Assembly: GCA_014925825.1 (NCBI GenBank)
Contig: JACGCK010000621.1
Coordinates: 1 to 10,560 of the forward strand
Direction: 5' to 3'
DNA: 10,560 bases
DNA from: Pholiota molesta
Taxonomy: Eukaryota > Basidiomycota > Agaricomycetes > Agaricales > Strophariaceae
Positions 1-6,040 of the stretch are shown here, piece after piece. The notes beneath the pieces are model-generated. The model searched no databases. It saw only the letters and a list, made by a program, of their open reading frames with translations, and had not been told where the DNA came from. Position 1 is the stretch's first letter, and every line of letters starts with the position of its first letter. A program made the position numbers and the translations under genes.

Positions 1-31
1 CAGCTGGTGAGAAAGAAGGGTAAGCACATAC

Positions 32-783
32 CAAGATCGTAAAAGGCCACCAGCCAGGACGCCGGACGTTCAAGGCTGCTATAGACTTCGTCGAGCTGTT
101 TCTTGAGGCGAGCAGCCGTAGGGCTGGAGGAGGGCTCATTGGCGATAGCCTTCTCAATCTCAACGCGCCGTGTGTTGAGCTTGGATGCAAGAACAGTCCG
201 GCAGATATCAATGCGGCCATTCCCATTGGCAACGGTGGCTTCGACAGAGAGAAATTTTCCTTGTCGGCCCAGACGACGTGGCGCAATGTCTTGAGGTCGT
301 GAACGTCCAAAGGTTCTGGACAAGCGACTCTCGAGACACAAAGCGAGGCTCCACCAGCACTACGATGGCATGGGCAGGATCAAAGCGAGAGAGATCGGTC
401 AGAGGCTTGGTGAAATCTTGAGCATCACCTCCACAAACGCGAATGAAGTCTGCCCGGCGTTTATTGGTCATGGGCTGCCGTTGATGGAACGCGTGGAAAG
501 CGTGGGTCCACGACGCAGGTCATCGTCGGTGGCGAAGTTGGACTTGGCTAAGCCATAAAGGCTTTTCGGGTGTCGCTCTTGATGTCGTCGGTAAACCCTT
601 TGGGATCGACGACAAGTTCGATATCGGAAGAAACATGCTGCACATGGGAGGTCAGCACTCTGCCAAACATGCAAACTATGGGATCAAAAACACCTGGGCA
701 ACAGCGGTTTTCTGGAGGCAAAGCACTGTGAGCTGGGCGTTGCCAATGTCCAACGGGCACGGACACACCTTTTTGTTCGCCAT
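32..783 (-). pseudogene. decayed unknown gene, 5' end at 783, runs off left edge
   Basis: A minus-strand coding region starts at the ATG at 783 (begins MANKKVCPCPLDIG), about 60 bp downstream of a TATA box. Good coding blocks follow in changing frames: HVQHVSSDIELVVDPKGF, then AKSNFATDDDLRRGP, then RRADFIRVCGGDAQDF, then DLKTLRHVVWADKENF, then SVEATVANGNGRIDICR, ending WLVAFYDLG at a GTATGT donor (exon end 32, intron acceptor outside the window). No GT..AG intron of normal size links the blocks. Each join needs an indel: near 686-690 (a run of five A on the plus strand), 546-552, 505-510, 310-318 and 245-255. I therefore read it as a pseudogene, or a region of poor consensus. I do not recognise the family. 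The closing W-L-x-x-F-Y-D-x-G followed by a donor-like GT resembles the gene at 3733-4457, and the two share a promoter block, so they may be distant paralogues. Confidence 0.55.
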
Positions 784-840
784 GAGGGAAGGAGCCGTGG
801 GGGCGGGGGGAACTGAAGAAAGATGGGCAAACCAGAGGCC

Positions 841-870
841 CTTTATATAAATATTGGAAAGGTGCAAATA
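841..870 (-). promoter_or_regulatory. TATA promoter with shared TATTTGCACCTT block
   Basis: Reading the minus strand, TATTTGCACCTT (870-859) is followed 9 bp later by TATATAAAG (849-841), about 60 bp before the ATG at 783. The same 12-bp block followed by a TATA box lies in front of the minus-strand gene starting at 4457. Confidence 0.6.
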
Positions 871-1055
871 CAAGCAAATATATGTCGTTGAAGAGAGAGC
901 AAAGGTGGAGGATTGAAGCACTCAGGGGTTGCTTCAGGAGGTGGTGGGTGGATGTCCCCAACCAACATGCCCTATGTCGAGCGAGGACGACATTCTTACA
1001 CAAATGCGACGTACCAGGTCACGATTATGGGCTACATTACTAGGCGCCTAGCTGT

Positions 1056-1093
1056 CCCCATTTAGGTTGTGGCTGTCGAAATCCTAAATGGGG
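1056..1093 (+). repeat. 38-bp hairpin, copy 1
   Basis: CCCCATTTAGG (1056-1066) and CCTAAATGGGG (1083-1093) form a perfect 11-bp stem around a 16-nt loop. It is followed by TAATT and, 7 bp on, by the 33-bp palindrome. Confidence 0.85.
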
Positions 1094-1100
1094 TAATTGA

Positions 1101-1133
1101 TGAATTGCTACGTACGGCGGACAGTGCAATTAC
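1101..1133 (+). repeat. 33-bp palindrome, copy 1
   Basis: Imperfect inverted repeat with arms GAATTGC and GCAATTA around the core CGGCGG. It is slightly diverged at both ends (T-G for T-T at the left, C for A at the right). Core orientation is plus. Confidence 0.8.
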
Positions 1134-1318
1134 AATGCCATGGAAGAGAGAGGTTCCCCATACAAAGGCGGACGGTTGGAGCACTCAGGGATAGCTTCAG
1201 CAGATGGAGGGTGGATGTCCCCAACCAACGTGCCCTATGTCGAATGAGGACGACTTTCTTACACAAATGCGACGTACAAGGTCACGATCCTGGGCTACAT
1301 CACTGAGCGCCTAGCTGT

Positions 1319-1356
1319 CCCCATTTAGGTTTTGGCTCTCTAAAAGCTAAATGGGG
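1319..1356 (+). repeat. 38-bp hairpin, copy 2
   Basis: CCCCATTTAG and CTAAATGGGG form a 10-bp stem, extended inward by an imperfect TTTT/AAAA pairing. Same length as copy 1 and exactly 263 bp from it. Confidence 0.85.
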
Positions 1357-1363
1357 TAATCAA

Positions 1364-1396
1364 TTAATTGCAACGGACGGCGGACAGTGCAATTAA
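1364..1396 (+). repeat. 33-bp palindrome, copy 2
   Basis: Arms TTAATTGC and GCAATTAA are perfect 8-bp inverted repeats around the core CGGCGG. It lies 7 bp after hairpin copy 2. Core orientation is plus. Confidence 0.85.
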
Positions 1397-1424
1397 CACA
1401 GAAGAAATAGAGAAAACACAGCAT

Positions 1425-1462
1425 CCCCATTTAGATTTTGGACGTTCAAAAACTAAACGGGG
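1425..1462 (+). repeat. 38-bp hairpin, copy 3
   Basis: CCCCATTTAG pairs with CTAAACGGGG, with one C replacing T in the right arm. Same 38-bp length, again followed by TAATT. This is a partial third unit lacking the upstream part of the 263-bp repeat. Confidence 0.8.
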
Positions 1463-1469
1463 TAATTCA

Positions 1470-1502
1470 TTAATTGCTACGTACGGCGGTCAGTGCAATT
1501 AA
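1470..1502 (+). repeat. 33-bp palindrome, copy 3
   Basis: Perfect TTAATTGC/GCAATTAA arms and core CGGCGG, 7 bp after hairpin copy 3 as in copies 1 and 2. Followed by CACAGA, as is copy 2. Confidence 0.85.
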
Positions 1503-1567
1503 CACAGACTTGGATAGTAGGTCGGAATGATTGGCAGCGTTGCCGGTGTCTCCAGAACATGCAGAAT

Positions 1568-1605
1568 CCCCATTTAGGTTTTGGACGTCCAGAACCTAAA
1601 TGCAG
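1568..1605 (+). repeat. 38-bp hairpin, copy 4 (solo)
   Basis: CATTTAGGTTTTGGACGTCC continues into a nearly perfect complement, AGAACCTAAATG, making the best stem of the four copies although its last bases are GCAG instead of GGGG. It is followed by TAATT but no 33-bp palindrome is recognisable after it. Confidence 0.8.
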
Positions 1606-1843
1606 TAATTTATTGTGCGCGCCTGCGGTATCTCCACAACACCAAGAATCCCCCTGTCGTATTGCATTGTTACAATTTATGCAGAGCAAACATATGAAAA
1701 CATCTGAATACTATATAACTGCGTCTATGGGGTCTATCTTAGCCTATCTCTTGCCCACCTTCTCCCGTATCCTATGGTATGTTGCTGCTCGCCTCATAGA
1801 CACCTCGGCTGATGTGCAGTGTAGATTGCAGCCCCCCGTCATT
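1606..1843 (+). promoter_or_regulatory. upstream region and TATA box of chromodomain gene
   Basis: A TATATAA box lies at 1712-1718, about 130 bp before the ATG at 1844. The leader is pyrimidine-rich around 1746-1771. A GTATGT...CATAG stretch at about 1777-1799 is too short for an intron of the size used elsewhere here. Nothing else is recognised. Confidence 0.5.
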
Positions 1844-2228
1844 ATGCCTCCCGACGCTGGGACGGGTGCGCTGTTTAAGCCGGAAACACACCGTGTCGAA
1901 GATAAAGCCCCTCGCTACCAAACCAGGACGCAAAGCCCAATACCTGGTGTCCTGGGTGGGATGGGGTCCCGAACATAATACTATCAAACACGAACACCAA
2001 ATCAACGAAGGCAAAGCGTGGGCCGCATACGAAAGGAAGTTGAATGCCAAAGGGATTTTCTTCGTGGACTTTGTCTACTCTTGCATGTATCTCCCCGAAG
2101 AAAACACGACATATTACTTGGTGAAATGGAAAGGGTACTCTTTCGGGGAGAGCACTTGGGAGCCTTACAAACACGTGCAGCATCTTGTCGGCTTAGATGC
2201 GTGTGCAGACAACAAGATTTGGGTATAA
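1844..2228 (+). CDS. double chromodomain protein, frameshifted near residue 19
   Basis: From the ATG at 1844 the frame reads MPPDAGTGALFKPETHRVE. After 1898-1901 the sensible frame changes by a 2-base loss and continues KIKPLATKPGRKAQYLVSW to the TAA at 2226-2228. Two chromodomains follow one another. The first has QYLVSWVGWGPEHNT, but the expected tryptophan after HNT is an isoleucine. The second, YYLVKWKGYSFGESTWEP, keeps the aromatic-cage-type residues. Chromodomains bind methylated histone tails and also occur in fungal mobile elements, so a chromatin-targeting role in the nucleus is reasonable. Nothing catalytic follows; the protein is only about 128 residues. An alternative intact start is the ATG at 1812, which reads directly into the second frame but has a less convincing N terminus. 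The TATA box of the next gene overlaps the stop codon. Confidence 0.7.
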
Positions 2229-2230
2229 AT
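2224..2230 (+). promoter_or_regulatory. TATA box of gene at 2292
   Basis: TATAAAT overlaps the TAA stop of the chromodomain gene and lies 62 bp before the ATG at 2292, with a pyrimidine-rich leader between. The overlap shows how compact the array is. Confidence 0.5.
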
Positions 2231-2291
2231 ACAGCGTACATAGCCCACATCCATCCTTGCTCTCCCTCCCCCTGCGCCGTTCTTGCAATCA

Positions 2292-2994
2292 ATGGAGTTT
2301 GATCTCAAAAACCACAGCGATGCACAAGACCTCCTCTTCCTCTTTGCATCGCGACTCCGCGCAGCATTGACCTATCGGCAACAGAGCATAGGTTTAGATG
2401 GCTATACATCTGCTCTCTTCATGTATCGGTTGATGAAGGATATGGTAAGACAGCACTGTGAGAGAGGAGATGGACAACGAGCTGACATTGTTTTAGAACA
2501 TCACCACAAGGATCATTGCGATTTGTCACTTGCGTACCTGGCCTGTCACTATTCCTCACCTGCTTGTAGATGGATTCTTGGCATTCTACGTCGCTGAGAA
2601 CGAAAGGTCGCCGATGGACCTCACATCCATTGACCTTACCACGACCGAAGACGATCAGAGTCGCGTTCTGGAACACTACTATGATCAGTGGTGGAGTGCC
2701 TCCAGGCAACAAGCAAAATTGGGAAGCAACCAAACGTGGTCTGTGGAAACAGCACTTGGTATATATCGCCAACAGGTAACATTCTGGATAGATGACGATA
2801 GAAGCCAAACTGACACCCTGGTTTTCCAGGTGGCAAAAGCCGAGTATCCGCGGCCATCGGCTTTTTTTGACAAGATGGAAGATATCGTCCACGACCTGCT
2901 AGGGGAAAGGAATCAGGCAACCCCAGATTACAAGAACGTACTGGAGCAGATAGAAGAATTAGCAGTGGGCATGGCCAATACCCGTATTGCCTAG
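2292..2994 (+). CDS. unknown 198-aa protein, paralogue A, three exons
   Basis: Exons 2292-2444, 2497-2775 and 2830-2994. Intron 1 (52 nt) has GTAAGA, a GCTGAC branch point and TTTTAG; intron 2 (54 nt) has GTAACA, ACTGAC and TTTTCCAG. Both introns are in phase 0. Intron 2 is also open if unspliced, but its signals and the matching intron in the next gene favour splicing. The protein begins MEFDLKNHSDAQDLLFLFAS, and exon 2 carries RIIAICHLRTWPVTIPH. The C-terminal exon is acidic and helical-looking. I recognise no domain. It aligns with the next gene (3074-3745): DAQ.LL.....SR.R..L....QQ near the N terminus, and I...L..WP...P after the first intron. Both genes are about 190 residues with equivalent intron positions, so they are tandem paralogues. 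No signal peptide or membrane segment is evident. Confidence 0.75.
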
Positions 2995-3027
2995 CCTATT
3001 TGCCATTATTTGGCGTCGCGAAAAGGG

Positions 3028-3033
3028 TATATA
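3028..3033 (+). promoter_or_regulatory. TATA box of gene at 3074
   Basis: TATATA in the context GGGTATATAG lies 46 bp before the ATG at 3074, within the 79-bp gap after the previous stop. Confidence 0.5.
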
Positions 3034-3073
3034 GTATTGTAATACGACGATAGTGTATCCCTCCACCCCACCC

Positions 3074-3745
3074 ATGCCTGCCATTCAACTACTTGGAACT
3101 GCAGCGACCACCCATGAAGATGCGCAGCTTCTCGTCTACATGTTAGTGTCCCGTGCCCGTATGGGTTTGGCTGCAATTCAACAACAACCTCGACAGCGAG
3201 ACTGGGCGCGGCAACTGCTCAACGAATTGGTAAGTAATCACCACTTGTTGCATTTTATTTAGCCAACCCCGGCAATTACTAGTGTGATGGCTTGGATCTG
3301 ATCGGAATGGCGAGACTGAAGGGTTGGCCTCTGCATGTGCCCCGCTTTTACATTCTTTTGAGCGATGCCCTTCATCTGGATCTCAAATACGAAGGGACAC
3401 TGACACATTGCTTGAACATGAACCCCTGTCTCCATTGCTGCCACCTCACCCATATCCTCGCCAAGTACCACAAGCCCTGGTGGGGTGAAGCCTCCTTTTA
3501 TGGAAGCCACGTAGAAGCATATCTAGCACAGGTATCTTACCTGCGTGCGACGCTCCTACTATGATTCTCACACACGTGTACGATAGATCAACCCCAAACG
3601 CGAGGATCTCGTCTCTGTGATTCCATCCATGGTGGATGTCCTACGCCACATGGCATCAACGCAAGATATAGACAAAGAAACGCTGTACGACATGCTTCGT
3701 TACTTTACTATTAATAACGCATACCATCTCAACTACACTTTATAA
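3074..3745 (+). CDS. unknown 187-aa protein, paralogue B, three exons
   Basis: Exons 3074-3229, 3283-3531 and 3587-3745. Intron 1 (53 nt, GTAAGT..TAG) and intron 2 (55 nt, GTATCT..TAG) are both phase 0 and sit where the introns of the preceding gene sit. The protein begins MPAIQLLGTAATTHEDAQLL; exon 2 has ARLKGWPLHVPRFY and a Cys/His cluster NPCLHCCHLTH that could bind metal, which paralogue A lacks. The family is unknown to me. The frame is clean throughout, so this gene looks functional. The stop lies 13 bp inside the converging gene on the other strand. An upstream in-frame GTG at 3053 is not used because the ATG at 3074 has a better context (CACCC ahead of it) and fits the paralogue's N terminus. 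Confidence 0.75.
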
Positions 3746-4457
3746 ACCATGATATACTTCATTTCGTGTGCCCTTGAGTGGCTATTGATAGAATCTAGGC
3801 GGCTATGAGTACATCGGAGGGCAACTCGGAATAGAAGACTACCTTTATCATAGAAGCGTGCAAGCCAAATCATGTAATCAATTTCCTGTTCACCGAATTT
3901 TTGTTGCAGATCCAATAGCAACAACTGGGCGGCGTGAAGGCGGGAAAAACCATCGACCAAGATAAGGGGTTCTTTGGACTGACAGTGGTACTCTACCATT
4001 TTGAAGTCGTTCTTGGACTGAGCATCCAGCACCAGACTGGCGCGCTTGATAAGCCCTGGGGGAACAGCAATGTCGACTGCATGTTCAATGCTAGTATTGT
4101 CCACATAATAACCACATCCAAGTGTTTGCTCCCAAAACTGGTCGACGGCAGAAAGGGAATATTCTTTGGGAAACCAAGGTTGCACATGAACGCCAGGAGG
4201 TCCCACAACACTATTGGGTCCAATTTTGAGATAGCCCCATCCCAGATGGCATTCGTCAATATCCTGGCACAACAACATGACCTCTTCAGACGTCAACTTT
4301 GCAAAGTCGTCTTCGCAATAGGGTTGCTTGAAGGGTGTAACGTGGGACTACAACACCTCTTTAGCATCAAAAAAAAAAAAAAACAGCTTTCTCTGTCACT
4401 CACAGGACGCCCAGCCGCTTGACGATTAAACTTATTCACCACGTCTTTGAGAGACAT
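3733..4457 (-). CDS. unknown 222-aa protein with ParB-like VDGFSR motif
   Basis: Exon 1 is 4457-4404 (MSLKDVVNKFNRQAAGRP). The intron is 4403-4348 (56 nt, GTGAGT..GTAG) and contains a run of 15 T on this strand. Exon 2 runs to a TAG at 3733-3735. Residues 145-158, EPLILVDGFSRLHA with the following alanine, resemble the core of ParB/sulfiredoxin-type domains (hydrophobic strand, DGxxR, small residue). In that superfamily the DG..R motif contributes to nucleotide binding or nuclease activity. The similarity is one motif only, so a DNA-binding or nuclease role is a guess. The frame is intact. A possible third intron, GTAGTC at about 3844 to CCTAG, would remove 16 residues in frame after FYDK; unspliced is equally open. 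The 3' end overlaps the plus-strand gene by 13 bp, so the two transcripts converge. Confidence 0.7.
4369..4383 (+). repeat. homopolymer of 15 A
   Basis: Fifteen A on the plus strand, which is a poly-T tract inside the 56-nt intron of the minus-strand gene. It is a simple mononucleotide repeat and prone to length variation. Confidence 0.9.
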
Positions 4458-4496
4458 TTTTGGGGATGGAGCAAATGTCAGCGATGGGGAAAGGCG

Positions 4497-4523
4497 CCTT
4501 TTATACCCACCAAGGTGCAAATA
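4497..4523 (-). promoter_or_regulatory. TATA promoter with shared TATTTGCACCTT block
   Basis: On the minus strand TATTTGCACCTT (4523-4512) is followed 6 bp later by TATAAAAGG (4505-4497), about 40 bp before the ATG at 4457. The block is identical over 12 bp to the one upstream of the decayed gene at 32-783. Confidence 0.65.
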
Positions 4524-4569
4524 TAGGTAAATAGGATAACACACTAAAACCCCGCACGAGCATAGGGGG

Positions 4570-4722
4570 CGCAGGTATTTTGCCGTGCCATGAGCGTGCA
4601 GTTCGGGCGTGTGCGTGCAACTTTAATCAAGGTGCGCGCATGTTTGTGCGCACATAGTTATCTGAGATGCGTGCGCTGAGCGTGACATATTGACATGTTG
4701 CGTGCACGTAGGCGTGCACCAA
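4570..4722. other. GCGTGC-rich alternating purine/pyrimidine DNA
   Basis: Repeated words such as GCGTGC, GTGCGTGCA, GTGCGCGCATG and TGCGTGCACG alternate purine and pyrimidine and are partly self-complementary. The same word family recurs inside both 385-bp units. No gene is seen between about 4530 and 4850; the rest, from 4730, is AT-rich. Confidence 0.6.
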
Positions 4723-4850
4723 TCAAATAGATATACGGCCTTAGGAGGCTGTAAAATTGTATTATAACCAAATAAAATCACATAGTCGCCTTGTAATGAA
4801 CATGTACATAGACTATGAATATAAAAATCGACAAGCCCACCTGAAAAAGA

Positions 4851-5116
4851 TCAAGACTGTCCTGTTTTACGTGTGCGTTTGGTCTTCGGCTGAGGTCGTG
4901 GGCGAGGTCGCAAATCGACAGGCGGAGTAGCCCTCTTCATTTTCTTGTAATTGGGACCTTCCTAATTTGAGAAAACATCCAGCATCTGATAAGTAGGCAT
5001 AGAACTCAACTCACCTCCAGTTCACCATCGCTGTCAACTCGGTCTCGATGGATCCAGTGCTCAGAAATCCCATCATACGGATTCCAGAGCTGGTGGTCAC
5101 CTTCATCTAAGCCCCA
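4851..5116 (-). CDS. last two exons of an unknown gene, basic C terminus
   Basis: Exon 5116-5015, after a CTGTCAG acceptor, reads WGLDEGDHQLWNPYDGISEH and then WIHRDRVDSDGELE. A 53-nt intron follows (5014-4962, GTGAGT..ATTAG), then exon 4961-4851 reads EGPNYKKMKRATPPVD and a Pro/Arg/Lys-rich tail ending TRKTGQS before a TGA at 4851-4853. The basic tail could be a nuclear localisation or nucleic-acid-binding segment. No start or earlier exon is found directly upstream: the sequence to the right is the 385-bp repeat. The acidic-tailed gene at 6041-6569 may be its original 5' half, now separated by tandem duplications, but I cannot show a splice path. The coding frame could extend slightly further right (GIAGHCQ) if another acceptor is used. 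Confidence 0.55.
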
Positions 5117-5229
5117 CTGACAGTGCCCAGCAATTCCGGCGCGCGAAGATGCAGAACAACTGCTTTGATGTGCGTTCAGTACTCAGTGTCTACGTGGGAA
5201 CATGGCGATGCCGACTTCGGCGGCGTGAG

Positions 5230-5345
5230 TTGTGCGTGAGTATTTCTGAACTTGCGTGCAAAGAGCGTGCAAGATACGCCTGGTGCGTGCACGCATGCAT
5301 GCACACTGCACGCGTGGCACGGGAGTGTTGTCTGAGACGCCAACA
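5230..5345. other. GCGTGC-rich palindromic stretch in unit 1
   Basis: Contains TGCGTGCACGCA (a perfect 12-bp palindrome) next to GCATGCATGC (a perfect 10-bp palindrome), within alternating purine/pyrimidine DNA. It recurs at +385 (about 5615-5730). Such DNA can adopt Z-form or cruciform structure. Confidence 0.6.
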
Positions 5346-5382
5346 AACCCAGCCACCGGCGTGGGAGTGCTGGAAAGGCGAT

Positions 5383-5415
5383 TTAATTGTATTGGCCGCC
5401 GGACACAGCAATTAA
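5383..5415 (-). repeat. 33-bp palindrome, copy 4
   Basis: Read on the minus strand it has TTAATTGCT, core CGGCGG and CAATTAA, matching copies 1-3 with about six differences. It lies near the right end of 385-bp unit 1. Confidence 0.8.
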
Positions 5416-5422
5416 CCCTACC

Positions 5423-5501
5423 CTCGGTCTCGATGGATCCAGTGCTCAGAAATCCCATCATACGGATTCCAGAGCTGGTGGTCACCTTCATCTAAGCCCC
5501 A
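5423..5501 (-). pseudogene. orphan truncated copy of the WNPYDG exon
   Basis: This is the unit 2 copy of exon 5015-5116. It is identical up to the duplication border, where the reading frame breaks after the IHRDR codons and runs into the palindrome of unit 1. It lacks the downstream donor, so it should not be a functional exon. Confidence 0.6.
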
Positions 5502-5767
5502 CTGACAGTGCCCAGCAATTCCGGCGCGCGAAGATGCAGAACAACTGCTTTGATGTGCGTTCAGTACTCAGTGTCTACGTGGGAACATGGCGATGCCGAC
5601 TTCGGCGGCGTGAGTTGTGCGTGAGTATTTCTGAACTTGCGTGCAAAGAGCGTGCAAGATACGCCTGGTGCGTGCACGCATGCATGCACACTGCACGCGT
5701 GGCACGGGAGTGTTGTCTGAGACGCCAACAAACCCAGCCACCGGCGTGGGAGTGCTGGAAAGGCGAT

Positions 5768-5800
5768 TTAATTGTATTGGCCGCCGGACACAGCAATTAA
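5768..5800 (-). repeat. 33-bp palindrome, copy 5
   Basis: Identical to copy 4 and exactly 385 bp from it. Core orientation is minus. It is shared by unit 2 of the 385-bp duplication and unit A of the next duplication. Confidence 0.8.
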
Positions 5801-5849
5801 CCCTACCTCCCAACAAATGCAATACGAGTGAGCACTAGGAATAGATGAA

Positions 5850-5930
5850 TTACTGCTGGGAGACAGGCTTTTCCTAAGTGACATTGACTCCTGGCTCTTC
5901 CCCATCCTCAAGAACGAAAAGGTTTCTACC
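5850..5930 (-). pseudogene. orphan copy of the acidic last exon
   Basis: It aligns with exon 6041-6121 of the neighbouring gene (FVLEDGEEPGV against FVLEDEEEPGV), but has a 1-base deletion at its start and an in-frame TAG after NVT. It is a duplicated, non-functional exon. Confidence 0.55.
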
Positions 5931-5943
5931 CTGGAAAGGCAAT

Positions 5944-5976
5944 GTAATTGTATTGACCGCCGGACACAGCAATTAA
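5944..5976 (-). repeat. 33-bp palindrome, copy 6
   Basis: Same element with two differences from copies 4 and 5 (G for T at its left edge and A for G within). Core CGGCGG is kept on the minus strand. Confidence 0.8.
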
Positions 5977-6040
5977 CCATACGCTCGGTGGATAGCTTGC
6001 CAACATATGCAATACGAGTGAGCACTAGCAAATAGATGAA

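Larger units (their letters stand above)
890..1396. repeat. diverged tandem duplication, 263-bp offset
   Basis: Unit 1 (about 890-1133) and unit 2 (about 1143-1396) align along their length. Both contain a GAAGAGAGAG start, a GCACTCAGG block, GGTGGATGTCCCCAACC, a long block ending GCGCCTAGCTGTCCCC or nearly so, the 38-bp hairpin and the 33-bp palindrome. From position 900 onward the offset is exactly 263; unit 2 has 10 extra bases near its start. No coding region is convincing here. Confidence 0.85.
5038..5807. repeat. 385-bp tandem direct duplication, reads as identical
   Basis: Unit 1 is 5038-5422 and unit 2 is 5423-5807. I compared them base by base and saw no difference. Each unit carries the end of the WNPYDG exon, a GCGTGC-rich stretch and, at its right end, a 33-bp palindrome. 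The exon continues into unique coding sequence only left of unit 1, so unit 2 holds the orphan copy. Identity means the duplication is recent, gene-converted or an assembly artefact. Confidence 0.9.

Noticed and set aside
1056..1605. CRISPR-like array from repeated 38-bp and 33-bp units
   Set aside because: Spacing is irregular, the repeats are hairpins within a longer tandem duplication, the host is eukaryotic and there are no cas genes.
5405..5425. TTAACCCTAC resembling the telomeric TTAGGG complement
   Set aside because: Only a single partial unit occurs next to the palindrome; no tandem telomere array is present. Subtelomeric location cannot be claimed.
5149..5800. Open frames of about 70-137 codons in the 385-bp units, on both strands
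   Set aside because: They are identical in the two copies only because the DNA is duplicated. Their composition is Cys/Arg-rich from GCGTGC repeats and they include the palindrome. No coding signal supports them.
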